A stretch of DNA of 64,000 bases from Tritonibacter horizontis. GTDB lineage: Bacteria > Pseudomonadota > Alphaproteobacteria > Rhodobacterales > Rhodobacteraceae. The stretch covers positions 1-64,000 of the forward strand of contig NZ_LPUY01000100.1 of assembly GCF_001518015.1 (NCBI RefSeq), in the 5' to 3' direction. Shown in pieces: positions 7,971 through 17,365 of this stretch. The notes under the pieces are model-generated. The model did no database searches. It had not been told where the DNA came from and saw nothing but the letters and a program-made list of their open reading frames with translations. Position 1 is the first letter of the stretch, and each line of letters starts with the position of its first letter. The position numbers and the translations under genes were made by a program.

Positions 7971-9194
7971 TCAGGCTGCGGCGCGGGCCAGGCTTTCTTC
8001 GATGGAAGACAACAAGATCCCGGCGATGATGTCGAGCTCAGCCTGGGTCAGCCGCACCGGCAGCCGCACGTCGCAGGCGGTCATCAACATGGCGCGGGTC
8101 TGTGGCAGCTCTGGCAGATCCTTGAGGAATTGCCAGTTCCAGAAGGCGCGCGCGTTGTCGCTGGAACGGCCGAAGATTTGCACCTTGACGCCCCGCGCCG
8201 CGGTGGCTGCGGCAAAGGTTTCGATCTGCACGTCGTCCAGCCCGACCAGGTTGAACTGGATCGAATCCGGGGCGCGACGTTCTGGCGCGAGCGGGGCCGG
8301 GACGTCAAAGTTGGCATGCGCATTGAGCTTTGCCGCGACATAGTCGTGATTTTTCAGACCGTTTTCGACCCGGCGCGCCAGTTCGGGCAGTTGTGGCCGC
8401 ACCACTGCCGCTGACAGATTGCTCATACGCAGGTTGTAGAGCGGGAGCTGGTTCTGCCAGCGGGCAAAGGCGTCGGCCAGGGCGGTGCCATTGTCGCCGC
8501 GGGCGGGTTTGTGTTTCTGCCAGTTATGTTCATAGGCGCCGGACATGATCACCGCGCGGGCCACGAGGTCGGCGTCGTTGGTGACCAGAATACCACCTTC
8601 GCCGGCGTTCAGCATCTTGTAGGACTGGAAGGAAAAGCAGCCGACCTGACCCAGGGTGCCGATGTTGCGGCCATGCCAGGTGGTGCCGAGCGAATGGGCC
8701 GCGTCCTCGACAACGGGGATGTTGCGTGCCGAACAGAGCGCCAGGATCGCGTCCATGTCAGAGGTATGACCCCGCATGTGCGAGATGATGACGGCGGCAA
8801 TGTCATCTTCGAGCTTGGCCTCGAAATCGGCCAGATCGACCCGGTAGTTGGCGCCGACTTCGCACAGGACCGGGATACAATCCGCGTGCACGACAGAGGA
8901 CGGCACGGCGGCAAAGGTAAAGGCGGGGATCAGCACACGGGCATCGTGCGGCAGGTCGAGCGCCTTGAGCGACAGGAACAGCGCCGCCGAACAGGAAGAC
9001 ACCGCAAGCGCATATTTGGTGCCCAGCAGTTCCGCGAATTCCGTCTCCAGCAGGGCGACGGGGGCGTCTTGCGGCGCGGTGTATCGAAACAGGTCGCCAG
9101 ATTGCATCAGTGCATCAATCGCCGCGCGCGCCGCCTCGGGGATCGGCTCACCCTGATGGACATTTGGAACTTGGACAGGCTGCTCTTGGCTCAT
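7971..9194 (-). CDS. DegT/DnrJ/EryC1/StrS family PLP-dependent aminotransferase
   Basis: A 407-residue fold-type I PLP enzyme of the sugar aminotransferase family. VSSCSAALFLSLKAL binds phosphate of the cofactor, VVEDAAHSLG carries the ring-stacking Asp, and the internal aldimine Lys lies in FQSYKMLNAGEGG. Family members usually aminate nucleotide-linked keto-sugars for surface polysaccharide or antibiotic synthesis, but no glycosyltransferase or sugar-nucleotide gene is nearby, so the substrate is open. It stands alone, divergent from the ICL/PEP-mutase family gene and convergent with phaR. Confidence 0.88.
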   Translation of the reverse strand: MSQEQPVQVPNVHQGEPIPEAARAAIDALMQSGDLFRYTAPQDAPVALLETEFAELLGTKYALAVSSCSAALFLSLKALDLPHDARVLIPAFTFAAVPSSVVHADCIPVLCEVGANYRVDLADFEAKLEDDIAAVIISHMRGHTSDMDAILALCSARNIPVVEDAAHSLGTTWHGRNIGTLGQVGCFSFQSYKMLNAGEGGILVTNDADLVARAVIMSGAYEHNWQKHKPARGDNGTALADAFARWQNQLPLYNLRMSNLSAAVVRPQLPELARRVENGLKNHDYVAAKLNAHANFDVPAPLAPERRAPDSIQFNLVGLDDVQIETFAAATAARGVKVQIFGRSSDNARAFWNWQFLKDLPELPQTRAMLMTACDVRLPVRLTQAELDIIAGILLSSIEESLARAAA

Positions 9195-9412
9195 ATTTCA
9201 AAATCCTGAAGTTACCTTTTCATAAATATAAAACAATGGCGCCAAGATGCCAAGGATTCCTGTCGGATCTGCCCCGGAGAAGGCGAAATTTCACGAAACT
9301 GTTGCCTGCGGGCGGTGTCCTTTGTGGTGTCGGCGCCCGATCTGCGGCGGTTTGCCATCTGGCACCGTGCTAGGGCCGAGGGCACATCCGAACGAGTAAA
9401 GGAGATCAACAT

Positions 9413-10192
9413 ATGTCACAGGATCAGGCGGCGGTGTTTCACGCGCTGCACCGGGGCGAGACGCCTTTGGTGCTGTTCAATGTCTGGGATGCCGTCAGCG
9501 CCCGCGTGATCGCGGAGCAGGGGGCGGAGGCGCTGGCGACCAGCAGTTGGGCGATGGCGCATGCGATGGGTCTGAAAGACGGCGAGGCGATGACCATCGA
9601 TGCGGTCTTGCAGCAGGTCGGGGAGATCCGTCAGGTCTCTGACCTGCCGCTGTCGGTCGATCTTGAAACCGGCTATAGCGAGACGCCGACAGGGCTGGCA
9701 GAAATCATTGCGCGCCTGATCGACCAGGGGGTGATCGGCATCAATCTGGAGGATCAGAAGATCGGAGCGGCGACGCTGCGGCCCTGTGCGGAACAGGCCC
9801 GGCGGATCGAGATCATCCGGGCGGCGGCAGAGCGCGCGGGGGTTGATCTCTTTATCAATGCGCGCACCGATGTGTGGTTCTTTGCCGGGGCGGCCCTGCC
9901 GGAGGAAACGCGGCTGCCGGAGACAACCCGCCGCGCCGCAGCCTATGGCGAGGCCGGGGCAAACGGCATCTTTGTGCCCGGCGTGACGGCGCCCGCACAG
10001 CTGGCCGAGATCGCAGCCGCGACCCCGTTGCCGGTGAATGCAATGGTGTCTGATGTGGCGCAAGAGGCGCTGCCTGATCGCTTGCGAGAGCTTGCCGCGG
10101 CCGGTGTGCGGCGTATCTCGACCGGGCCAGGCAGCTATCGCGCGATGCTGGCCGATCTCGCGATGCGGTGCGGGCAGTTCACGCCACGCTAA
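9413..10192 (+). CDS. isocitrate lyase/PEP mutase family protein
   Basis: A 259-residue TIM-barrel protein of the ICL/PEPM superfamily. The Mg-binding strand VDLETGYSE and NLEDQ are clear, and INARTDVWF follows. The catalytic-loop KKCGH/KRCGH of isocitrate and methylisocitrate lyases is absent, so it belongs with the shorter PEP-phosphonomutase-like or oxaloacetate-decarboxylase-like members. A strong AAAGGAG site (9398-9404) precedes the ATG. No clear operon partner. The reaction cannot be fixed from sequence. Confidence 0.85.
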   Translation: MSQDQAAVFHALHRGETPLVLFNVWDAVSARVIAEQGAEALATSSWAMAHAMGLKDGEAMTIDAVLQQVGEIRQVSDLPLSVDLETGYSETPTGLAEIIARLIDQGVIGINLEDQKIGAATLRPCAEQARRIEIIRAAAERAGVDLFINARTDVWFFAGAALPEETRLPETTRRAAAYGEAGANGIFVPGVTAPAQLAEIAAATPLPVNAMVSDVAQEALPDRLRELAAAGVRRISTGPGSYRAMLADLAMRCGQFTPR

Positions 10193-10304
10193 GCCGGGAC
10201 AGTGACGCGGACGCTGACACAGGTGTGAACGCGGACCGGAACAAGGACGCGGATTGGGGGCGCAGGTGGCCGACGGCAGAGAGCGACCGTCCCCCCGGTT
10301 CCGT

Positions 10305-11618
10305 TTACAATCCCAGCCTGTCCCGCAGGGAAAACCAGGTCATGGCAAGCACCAGCAGCGGCGTGCGCATGTTGGGGCCGCCGGGAAACGGCGTGGTCGG
10401 GATGCGCGCCATGGTGTTGAAACCGTCGCTTTCCCCGGCGATCGCCTGCGCCATCAGGCGGCCGGCATGGGTGGCGGTGCCGACCCCATGGCCGGAATAG
10501 CCGGAGGCCGTCAGGACCCGCGGGTTGATCCGGGCGAGGTAGGGCAGCCGTTTCATGGTGATTCCAAGCGTGCCGCCCCAGGCGTAGTCGATGCCGACAT
10601 GGGCCAGATGCGGGAAAATCTCGGTCATCGGGCCGCGCACCTTGGCAGCGATATCGGTGGGAAAGCGATAGCCATAGCTTTCGCCTCCACCGAACAGCAG
10701 GCGGCCATCGTGGCTGAGGCGGAAATAGTTCACCACGAATTTGCTGTCGGCCACCGCCACATCGCGGGTGAGCACCTGCGCGGTTTCCGGCCCAAGAGGT
10801 TCGGTGGCGGCCACGAAATTGTTGATCGGCATCACCCGCGCGGCGACCTGGGCATTCAGCCCGCCGAGGTATCCGTTGCAGGCAAGGATCAGGTGGTCGG
10901 CGCGCACGGTGCCCTCGCCGGTGCGCACCTCGACCTGCGGGCCGTCGTCGTCGATGGCAAAGACTTCGCTGCGTTCAAAAATCTGCACGCCTGCTGCGGT
11001 GGCCGCACGGGCCAGCCCCAACGCAAAGTTCAGCGGATGCAGGTGGCCCGCGCCATGGTCGAGGATCCCGCCCTTGTAAGCCGGCGACGGGCACATGGCA
11101 TGGCAGGCGTCCTGATCCAGGATCTCGATCTGGTCATAACCGTAGCGGTCTTTCAGGTGGTGCCCATAGTCATGCAGATGCCGCACATCGCGTCTGGACT
11201 CTGCGGTCCAGGCGACGCCGGGTTTGAGATGGCAATCAATGTCGTGTCTGGCAATCAGATCCTTGACCAGATCCTTTGCCTCCTCGCCAAGCGACCAGAG
11301 CTTGGCGGCGTCTTCGGCGCCCAACATGCGCTCCAGCACCTCCTGATCCTGGCGTTGGCCGGAGCCCAGCTGGCCACCGTTGCGCCCGGAGGCGCCAAAC
11401 CCGACCCGCTGGGCATCCAGAAGCACCACAGAGCGGCCTGTCTCGGCCAGGTGCAATGCCGCCGAAAGCCCGGTGTAGCCGGCGCCGACGATGCAGACAT
11501 CCGCCCGCACTCCTCCAGAAAGTGACGGGTAGTGGACGCCGGGCGTGGCGGTCGCGGCATACCAGCTTTTGGGGTAGCTGCCGGGGCGGTCATTGGCATG
11601 CAGGAGGTTGAGGGCCAT
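10305..11618 (-). CDS. FAD-dependent amine oxidoreductase (PuuB-like)
   Basis: A 437-residue DadA/PuuB-type flavoprotein. The dinucleotide-binding motif VCIVGAGYTGLSAALHL lies near residue 35, followed by LLDAQRVGFGASGRNGGQ, characteristic of gamma-glutamylputrescine oxidase-like enzymes; GGTLGITMKRLPYL and SGYSGHGVGTATHAG are C-terminal FAD and substrate regions. The ATG at 11618 has a GGAGAG site; the open frame to 11693 is not needed. It is the last gene of a run GS-like, amidotransferase, GS-like, oxidase, matching a gamma-glutamylated amine route in which this enzyme oxidises the amine to an aldehyde. Confidence 0.88.
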   Translation of the reverse strand: MALNLLHANDRPGSYPKSWYAATATPGVHYPSLSGGVRADVCIVGAGYTGLSAALHLAETGRSVVLLDAQRVGFGASGRNGGQLGSGQRQDQEVLERMLGAEDAAKLWSLGEEAKDLVKDLIARHDIDCHLKPGVAWTAESRRDVRHLHDYGHHLKDRYGYDQIEILDQDACHAMCPSPAYKGGILDHGAGHLHPLNFALGLARAATAAGVQIFERSEVFAIDDDGPQVEVRTGEGTVRADHLILACNGYLGGLNAQVAARVMPINNFVAATEPLGPETAQVLTRDVAVADSKFVVNYFRLSHDGRLLFGGGESYGYRFPTDIAAKVRGPMTEIFPHLAHVGIDYAWGGTLGITMKRLPYLARINPRVLTASGYSGHGVGTATHAGRLMAQAIAGESDGFNTMARIPTTPFPGGPNMRTPLLVLAMTWFSLRDRLGL

Positions 11619-11765
11619 GGGGTCTCTCCGAAGTCTTTCGTCTCCCGCGCCACGCGCCAGAGCGGGGTCGGGCCGTGATCTGGGCCCCGACACAGGCCTG
11701 CGGGTGGGGCTGTTGTGTCGGAGGCAGTCGGGGTCAGTCGGTGTCTGCCAGCGTGGTGCGCAGGA

Positions 11766-13133
11766 TCACACGTTCAGCAACAGATGCTCGCGTTCCCAAG
11801 GGGAAATCACCTGCAGGAACTCTTCGTATTCGGCGCGTTTGACGCAGCTGTAAACGCGGGCAAATTCCGGGCCCAGTACCTCGTGCAGGGCTTTGGCTTC
11901 GTCAAAGAGATCCAGCGCCTGACCCATGACCTGCGGGAAGTCTCCGTCGCCTTCGTAGGCGTCGCCCTTGAACTGGCGGCTGGGGCGGCGTTCTTCCATC
12001 AGGCCGAGATAGCCGCTGGCCAGCGACACGGCGATCCCGAGGTAGGGGTTGCAGTCCATGCCGGCGATGCGGTTTTCCACCCGGCGCGATTTCGCGCTGG
12101 ACAGAGGCACGCGGATGCCGGTGGTCCGGTTGTCGCGCGCCCATTCCAGATTGATCGGCGCGGCATGATTTTTCACATAGCGGCGATAGGAATTCACATA
12201 GGGCGCCAGCACCGCAAGCCCAGCCGGCAGGTGGTTCTGAAGGCCGCCGATGAAATGGTAAAAGGCATCGGTTTCGCCCCCCTGCGGGCCGGAAAAGATA
12301 TTCTCGCCCGTCTCGATGTCGATGATCGAGTGGTGAATATGCATGGCCGAGCCGGGTTCGTCCGCAATCGGTTTCGCCATGAAGGTGGCAAAGCAATCGT
12401 GGCGCAGGGCGGCCTCGCGGATCAGCCGTTTGAAGTAAAACACCTCATCCGCCAGCTTGACCGGATCGCCGTGCAGGAGGTTGATTTCCAACTGGCCGGC
12501 GCCGCCTTCCTGGGTGATGCCGTCGATCTCGAACCCCTGTGCCTCTGCAAAGTCATAGATGTCGTCGATCACCGGGCCGAATTCGTCCACTGCCGTCATC
12601 GAATAGGCCTGGCGGGCGGCGGCAGGGCGACCGGAGCGGCCCATCATTGGTTGAATGTCACGGGCCGGGTCGATGTTGCGTGCCACCAGGAAGAATTCCA
12701 TTTCCGGTGCGACGACCGGACGCCACCCCTGGGCCTCGTAGAGCGCAACGACGCGTTTCAACACATTGCGCGGGCTGTAGGGCACCGGCTCGTGGTCCCG
12801 GTCATAGGCGTCGTGGATCACCTGCAGGGTCCAGTCGCCGGTCCAGGGCGCGGCGGTCGCGGTGGACATGTCCGGCTTCAGGATCATGTCCTTCTCGATC
12901 CAGCCGTCCTCGTCCGCGGCATCGGCCCAATCGCCGGTGATGGTCTGGTAGAAGATGCTGTCGGGCAGGTGGAAATAGTCCTGCTTGACGAATTTGGACG
13001 CCGGCACCGCCTTGCCACGGGCGATGCCCGGCAGATCCGAGATAACGCATTCAACCTCGTCGAGACGACGGCCCTCCAGATAGGTCTTGGCGGCTTCGGG
13101 GAGCTTGTCCTGCCAGCGCGGCTCGGTGGGCAT
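11766..13133 (-). CDS. glutamine synthetase family protein (PuuA-like ligase)
   Basis: A 455-residue GS-fold ligase. VAPEMEFFLV carries metal-binding glutamates, SAMHIHHSI the conserved His, and RVENRIAGMDCNPYL the C-terminal Arg/Glu motif. Such homologues in amine clusters join glutamate to amines (as gamma-glutamylputrescine synthetase) instead of ammonia. Its ATG at 13133 shares one base with the stop of the amidotransferase gene (TGATG), implying coupled translation; the frame extending to 13352 lies inside that gene and is discounted. It differs from the neighbouring GS-like gene, so the two may use different amines. Confidence 0.9.
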   Translation of the reverse strand: MPTEPRWQDKLPEAAKTYLEGRRLDEVECVISDLPGIARGKAVPASKFVKQDYFHLPDSIFYQTITGDWADAADEDGWIEKDMILKPDMSTATAAPWTGDWTLQVIHDAYDRDHEPVPYSPRNVLKRVVALYEAQGWRPVVAPEMEFFLVARNIDPARDIQPMMGRSGRPAAARQAYSMTAVDEFGPVIDDIYDFAEAQGFEIDGITQEGGAGQLEINLLHGDPVKLADEVFYFKRLIREAALRHDCFATFMAKPIADEPGSAMHIHHSIIDIETGENIFSGPQGGETDAFYHFIGGLQNHLPAGLAVLAPYVNSYRRYVKNHAAPINLEWARDNRTTGIRVPLSSAKSRRVENRIAGMDCNPYLGIAVSLASGYLGLMEERRPSRQFKGDAYEGDGDFPQVMGQALDLFDEAKALHEVLGPEFARVYSCVKRAEYEEFLQVISPWEREHLLLNV

Positions 13134-13813
13134 CAGGTCCTCACTTTCTTGAAGAAGTCGGCGATTTCTGTGGCGATGTGATGGGAATCTATTGGTTGGT
13201 CCAGGGTTTCCTTGGCCGCAGCAAGGTGGGTGTCGGGCACCACGCCCTTGCCCCGCTTGTCGATCAGACCCTCGACAAAATCTTCGGCAAACTCGGGGTG
13301 CGGCTGCGAGGTCCAGATATGGTCGCCATAGGCGAGAAAGGCGTTGCGGCAAAAATCGCTCTGGCCGATGACGCGGGCCTCGGCCGGCAGGGCGACGACC
13401 TGATCCTGATGCCAGGCATGGACATGGATGGTCTCGCCGTCGCGTTCGTAGGCGGTACGTCCGACGCTCCAGCCGCCGTCGAATTTCTCGACCCGACCGC
13501 CAAGCGCCTGCGCGATGATCTGGTGGCCAAAGCAGACGCCGACCAGCGGCATCTTGCGGGCGTGGATGTCGCGGATCAGATCCTCCAGCGGCGGGATCCA
13601 GGGGTGATCTTCGTAGGCACCGTGTTTGGAGCCGGTGATCAGCCAGCCATCCGCTGCCGTGGCGGCGTCGGGAAAGACGCCATCGACCACTGCATAGGTC
13701 ACAAATTCTAAGCCATGACCCTCCAGCAGCACACGAAACATATCGTCGTAGTTGCCGCTGTCCGCGATCAGGTCGTCAGGCGCGTGGCCTGTTTGCAGGA
13801 TTCCGATCTTCAT
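13133..13813 (-). CDS. class I glutamine amidotransferase-like hydrolase
   Basis: A 226-residue class I amidotransferase domain protein (GMP synthase N-terminal type). The nucleophile elbow GVCFGHQI and the His-Glu pair in SQPHPEF form the catalytic triad, and LITGSKHGAYED is the oxyanion strand. In this setting, between two GS-like ligases and with an FAD oxidase downstream, it probably plays the PuuD role of hydrolysing a gamma-glutamyl intermediate and releasing glutamate. It overlaps the following GS-like gene by one base. Confidence 0.88.
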   Translation of the reverse strand: MKIGILQTGHAPDDLIADSGNYDDMFRVLLEGHGLEFVTYAVVDGVFPDAATAADGWLITGSKHGAYEDHPWIPPLEDLIRDIHARKMPLVGVCFGHQIIAQALGGRVEKFDGGWSVGRTAYERDGETIHVHAWHQDQVVALPAEARVIGQSDFCRNAFLAYGDHIWTSQPHPEFAEDFVEGLIDKRGKGVVPDTHLAAAKETLDQPIDSHHIATEIADFFKKVRT

Positions 13814-13868
13814 TTGTCACCACATATGATCAAAAACCAAGGCGAGGCGGGCACAGCCCTCCGCCGAT

Positions 13869-15188
13869 TCATACGGCCTCGAGCCAGGAGAGCCAATGGC
13901 TGTCTTGCGGCTTTTCAGCGAAACCGGCCAGTTCCTGTCGCTTGGTCATGACGAGATTTCGGATTGCCAGCGGCGGCAGGATCCGGGCGATGAGCGGGCT
14001 GTTTTCAAACAGGTTGATGGCCTCGGCCCAGTCGGAGGCGAGCTGTGGCAGGCCTTCGATTTCGTAGATATTGCCGTCAGACGGTGGCGGCGGCGTGAGC
14101 GAATCCTCGATCCCGACCAGCGCTGCGCCCAGCACCGTTGCCAGCATCAGATAGGGGTTGATGTCCCCGCCCGAGACCCGGTGTTCAATCCGGCGCGCCT
14201 TGTGGTTGCCACCTGGAATGCGGATCGCGGCGGTGCGGTTCTCGTAGGCCCAGGCCGCAGAGGTCGGCGCATGGGCTCCCGGCACCAGCCGCTCGTAGGA
14301 GTTGCCGTGGGGGGCAAAGACCAGCGTGCTGTCGCGCATCGCCGCGAGACAGCCTGCGACGGCAGCATGCAGGGCAGGAGTGCCTTCGGGGCCGCCGTTG
14401 TCAAAAATATTCGCGCCCGTTTCGTCGGTGATCGAGAAATGCACATGCATGCCGTTGCCGGCTTCTTCGCCATAGGGTTTCGCCATGAAGGTGGCGGCAA
14501 AGCCGTGCTTGCGGGCGATCCCCTTGACCAGCGCCTTGAACAGCCATGTATCGTCGGCTGCACGCATGGCGTCCTGATGGATCAGGTTGATTTCGAACTG
14601 TCCAAGCCCGGCTTCGGAGATGGCGTCCTGCGCGGGAATGCCCATCGCCTCGGCACCGTCATAGAGGTCGGTGAAAAAGTCGTCATAGGCGTCCAGCTCC
14701 GCGATCGAAAGCACCGACTGCTGGTCCAGCGCCCGGCCGGTGAGCGGGTCAATCGGCGGCAGCGGCTCGGTGCCGCCATCGTCGATCAGGATGAACTCCA
14801 GCTCGGTTGCGGCGCTGACAGTCCAGCCGCGGTCGCTGTAGCGCTGCATGACATGGGCCAGCACCTGCCGCGGGTCGCCGAGGAAGGGGCGGCCATCTTC
14901 CAGCGTCATTGTCATCGGCACCAGTGCCGAGGCGGTCGACAGCCAGGGCATCGGCACAGCACCGCGGTCCGTTGGCATCAGGATGCCATCGGCGTCGCCG
15001 GTTTCAAACACCAGCGGGCTGTCTTCGATGTCACGTCCCCAGATGTCGACGTTGAGGACGGAGAGAGGCATGCGCGCGGCACCTTCCCCAAGTTTGTCTG
15101 CCTGTCCAACGGGCAGGCGTTTGCCGCGCATCTGACCGTTGAGGTCACAGGCGGCGATACGGATCGTTCTGAGCGCAGAGAGGTCCAT
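13869..15188 (-). CDS. glutamine synthetase family protein
   Basis: A 439-residue GS-fold ligase opening the amine operon. ATELEFILID, GNGMHVHFSI and RIEHRVSGGDINPYL correspond to the metal, ATP and glutamate-binding motifs. It is shorter than housekeeping GlnA and lacks the adenylylation Tyr context, so assimilation of ammonia is unlikely. A 55-base gap separates it from the amidotransferase gene. Upstream (15189-15493) lies its promoter region, beyond which the ABC importer operon ends in a terminator. Confidence 0.9.
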   Translation of the reverse strand: MDLSALRTIRIAACDLNGQMRGKRLPVGQADKLGEGAARMPLSVLNVDIWGRDIEDSPLVFETGDADGILMPTDRGAVPMPWLSTASALVPMTMTLEDGRPFLGDPRQVLAHVMQRYSDRGWTVSAATELEFILIDDGGTEPLPPIDPLTGRALDQQSVLSIAELDAYDDFFTDLYDGAEAMGIPAQDAISEAGLGQFEINLIHQDAMRAADDTWLFKALVKGIARKHGFAATFMAKPYGEEAGNGMHVHFSITDETGANIFDNGGPEGTPALHAAVAGCLAAMRDSTLVFAPHGNSYERLVPGAHAPTSAAWAYENRTAAIRIPGGNHKARRIEHRVSGGDINPYLMLATVLGAALVGIEDSLTPPPPSDGNIYEIEGLPQLASDWAEAINLFENSPLIARILPPLAIRNLVMTKRQELAGFAEKPQDSHWLSWLEAV

Positions 15189-15493
15189 GCGCGGGCTCCT
15201 TGTCTTGTCGCGGACACTTTGGCGTGACCCGAGGAGGCTGGCAAGAGAATTTGATCAAAAATTGGATCTAGCCGGGCTGCCATAGCAGGTGGCGACGAGA
15301 AAGCAGGCGTAAATCTGCCAGCGGATCCTGCTGAGATGCGGGGCGGGAGTGGTTTCGCTTCGGGCAATGCCCGAAGCGACCGGCGTGACCTGCGTGATCT
15401 GAAACGTCAGCTGAAGCGTGGTCACAGGTGGTCAGACTGGCGGCACCTTTGGGGCGCCTAAAAAGAAAGGCCCCCAACGGGAGCCTTTCACAA
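15189..15493. other. intergenic region between the ABC importer and the GS-like gene
   Basis: 305 bases without a supported gene. It carries the terminator of the importer operon at 15465-15489 and must hold the promoter of the GS-like operon starting at 15188; I see no convincing -35/-10 pair or operator palindrome. Confidence 0.5.
15460..15489 (-). terminator. intrinsic terminator of the polar amino-acid ABC importer operon
   Basis: On the minus strand GAAAGGC pairs with GCCTTTC around a C/G-rich interior and is followed by TTTCTTTTT. It lies just after the last permease stop codon (15494). Confidence 0.85.
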
Positions 15494-16300
15494 TCAGCGG
15501 ATCACTTGTGGTTTGAACCGGATCTTCTGCCGTCGCTCCTGCGGCAGATGCCGGTTCAGATAGCTGTTGACGGCCCCGAAGACGGTGATGATGACCAGCG
15601 TCAGCAGGATGAAATAGAAGGCCAGGATCGGATAGGGCACAAACGGGTTGAAGGTCTTGTCCGCGAAGTAGTTCGCGTAATAGAGCGCGTCCCCTTGCTG
15701 TCGCCAGGCCGGAAAACCGGAAAAGAAGACCAGCGTTGTCGCGTGAAACAAAAAGATCGCTTCATTGGTGTAAGCCGGCCAGGCGAGGCGCATCGTGGTG
15801 GGCCAGATCACGCGGCGAAAGCGCGCCCAGCCTGACAGGCCATAGGCATCGGCCGCTTCGATGTCGCCCTTGGGAATCGACCGCAGCGCGCCATAGAAAA
15901 TCTCGGCCGAGTAGGCAGAAGTGTTCAGGAACAGCACGATCAGCGCCCCCATCCAGGCCGAGGACAGCAGGTTGAACACCGGCGAAACACTCTTGAGCGA
16001 CAGGAACAGGAAATAGGCAAAGAAGAACTGGATGAACAGCGGCGAGCCCCGGAACACGAAAATGAACCCATTGGCCGGTCGGCGCAGCCAGCCGCGGGAA
16101 GAGTTCTTGGCCACGGCCAGCGCATTGGCAAAGACAAAGCCCGTGACAATGGCCAGCACGCCAAAATAGATGTTCCACAACATGCCGGACCCGATCAGGA
16201 CAAACTGATCGCACAGCGTGAAGTCGCTACGGGGCAGCAGGCGTTCGCCATATCCGAGGGAGCGGAAGGCATAGGCCTGCAGGGTCTCAAGGCAGCTCAT
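15494..16300 (-). CDS. polar amino-acid ABC transporter permease (HisM/GlnP type)
   Basis: A 268-residue inner-membrane permease with about five membrane helices. FVFRGSPLFIQFFFAYF and EAADAYGLSGWARFRRVIWP (the EAA loop that contacts the ATPase) identify the His/Glu/Arg-opine family. Its ATG overlaps the preceding permease stop by four bases (ATGA), so the pair is translated together to form a heterodimer. Last gene of the importer operon; a terminator follows. Confidence 0.92.
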   Translation of the reverse strand: MSCLETLQAYAFRSLGYGERLLPRSDFTLCDQFVLIGSGMLWNIYFGVLAIVTGFVFANALAVAKNSSRGWLRRPANGFIFVFRGSPLFIQFFFAYFLFLSLKSVSPVFNLLSSAWMGALIVLFLNTSAYSAEIFYGALRSIPKGDIEAADAYGLSGWARFRRVIWPTTMRLAWPAYTNEAIFLFHATTLVFFSGFPAWRQQGDALYYANYFADKTFNPFVPYPILAFYFILLTLVIITVFGAVNSYLNRHLPQERRQKIRFKPQVIR

Positions 16301-17214
16301 GCCGGCGTCCCTTCTGAGTTTGCTTGGTCCTTGCGCATCGCTTCGCCAGCGAGGGTGGCCTGGCCACGGGACAGACGGCGGGTGATGCGGGAAAGCGCGA
16401 TTTCCGACACTTTGGTAAAGGCAAGATAGAAGATCAGCAGGCCGAGGAAATACCACATGCGCCAATCCGGGTGCGGGTAATCGGTGAATTGCGGCGCCTT
16501 GGAGCCGCCAAGCTCGCGCGCCCAATAGACGATATCCTCGACGCCGAGCAGGAACAGCAAAGGTGTCGCCTTGATCAGGACCATCCACAGGTTGGACAGG
16601 CCGGGCAGGGCAAAGACCCACATTTGCGGCACCAATACTCGCCAGAAGGCTTGACCGCGGCTCATGCCATAGGCCTCTGCAGTTTCGATCTGGGCCCGCG
16701 GAACGGCCCGCATGGCACCAAACAGCACATTGGCCGCAAATGCGCCAAAGACGATGGCAAAGGTCAGCACGGCAAGGGAGAAGCCATAGATCTCGTGCAT
16801 CCATTGCGGTGCCGAGTTCAAGGGCATCTTGGCAATGGAGCAGACGAGAAAGTCATTGCCCTGACGAATAGGGGCGTCCCAATCGGGACATTTGACCTGG
16901 TGGCGGAGCCATTCGATCCCCTGATCCAGCGCGATGACAAAAAACAGGAAAAAGGCAATGTCCGGCACGCCGCGCACGATGGCGATGTAGCCTTTGCCGA
17001 ACCAGGACAATGGCGCGAAATGGGCCCGTGCAGCCATGGCGCCACCAAAGCCAAAGACCAGCGCCAGCGGCGCCGTGATGGCCAGCAGCAGCAATACGGT
17101 GCCAAAGGACACATAGAACCCCATGTGCTTACCTGTGGTCAGATAGCAGCTCAGCCAGTGAAAGGTGTCCAGGCTTGCCGGATCGGAGCAAAAGGAAAAA
17201 ATGGCGGGCCTCAT
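16297..17214 (-). CDS. polar amino-acid ABC transporter permease (HisQ type)
   Basis: A 305-residue permease of the same family, longer than usual through a Cys-containing N-terminus and a ~40-residue loop after the second helix (HQVKCPDWDAPIRQGNDFLV). IVRGVPDIAFFLFF and ETAEAYGMSRGQAFWRVLVP (EAA loop) are diagnostic. I chose ATG 17214; ATG 17124 (KHMGFYVSFG) is the alternative and neither has a strong ribosome site. It follows the binding-protein gene after a GC-rich hairpin. Confidence 0.88.
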   Translation of the reverse strand: MRPAIFSFCSDPASLDTFHWLSCYLTTGKHMGFYVSFGTVLLLLAITAPLALVFGFGGAMAARAHFAPLSWFGKGYIAIVRGVPDIAFFLFFVIALDQGIEWLRHQVKCPDWDAPIRQGNDFLVCSIAKMPLNSAPQWMHEIYGFSLAVLTFAIVFGAFAANVLFGAMRAVPRAQIETAEAYGMSRGQAFWRVLVPQMWVFALPGLSNLWMVLIKATPLLFLLGVEDIVYWARELGGSKAPQFTDYPHPDWRMWYFLGLLIFYLAFTKVSEIALSRITRRLSRGQATLAGEAMRKDQANSEGTPA

Positions 17215-17311
17215 CTTCTGGGGCGGACCGGGACGGGAACGCGTCACTATCTTGTCGGTCGCGCGGGCGGATGGCAACGGGGCGCAGGTGGCGCGGGGGC
17301 CGATGGAAGGG

Positions 17312-17337
17312 GAAAGGGGGACGCAAGCCCCCCTTTC
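17312..17337 (-). terminator. hairpin between binding-protein and permease genes
   Basis: GAAAGGGGG and CCCCCTTTC flank a short ACGCAAGC-type loop, with only a weak T run after it on the minus strand. In ABC operons such a hairpin often stabilises or partly ends the abundant binding-protein message; that role is inferred. Confidence 0.55.
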
Positions 17338-17365
17338 CGGTCAGTTCAGCTGAAACGGGGGCGGA

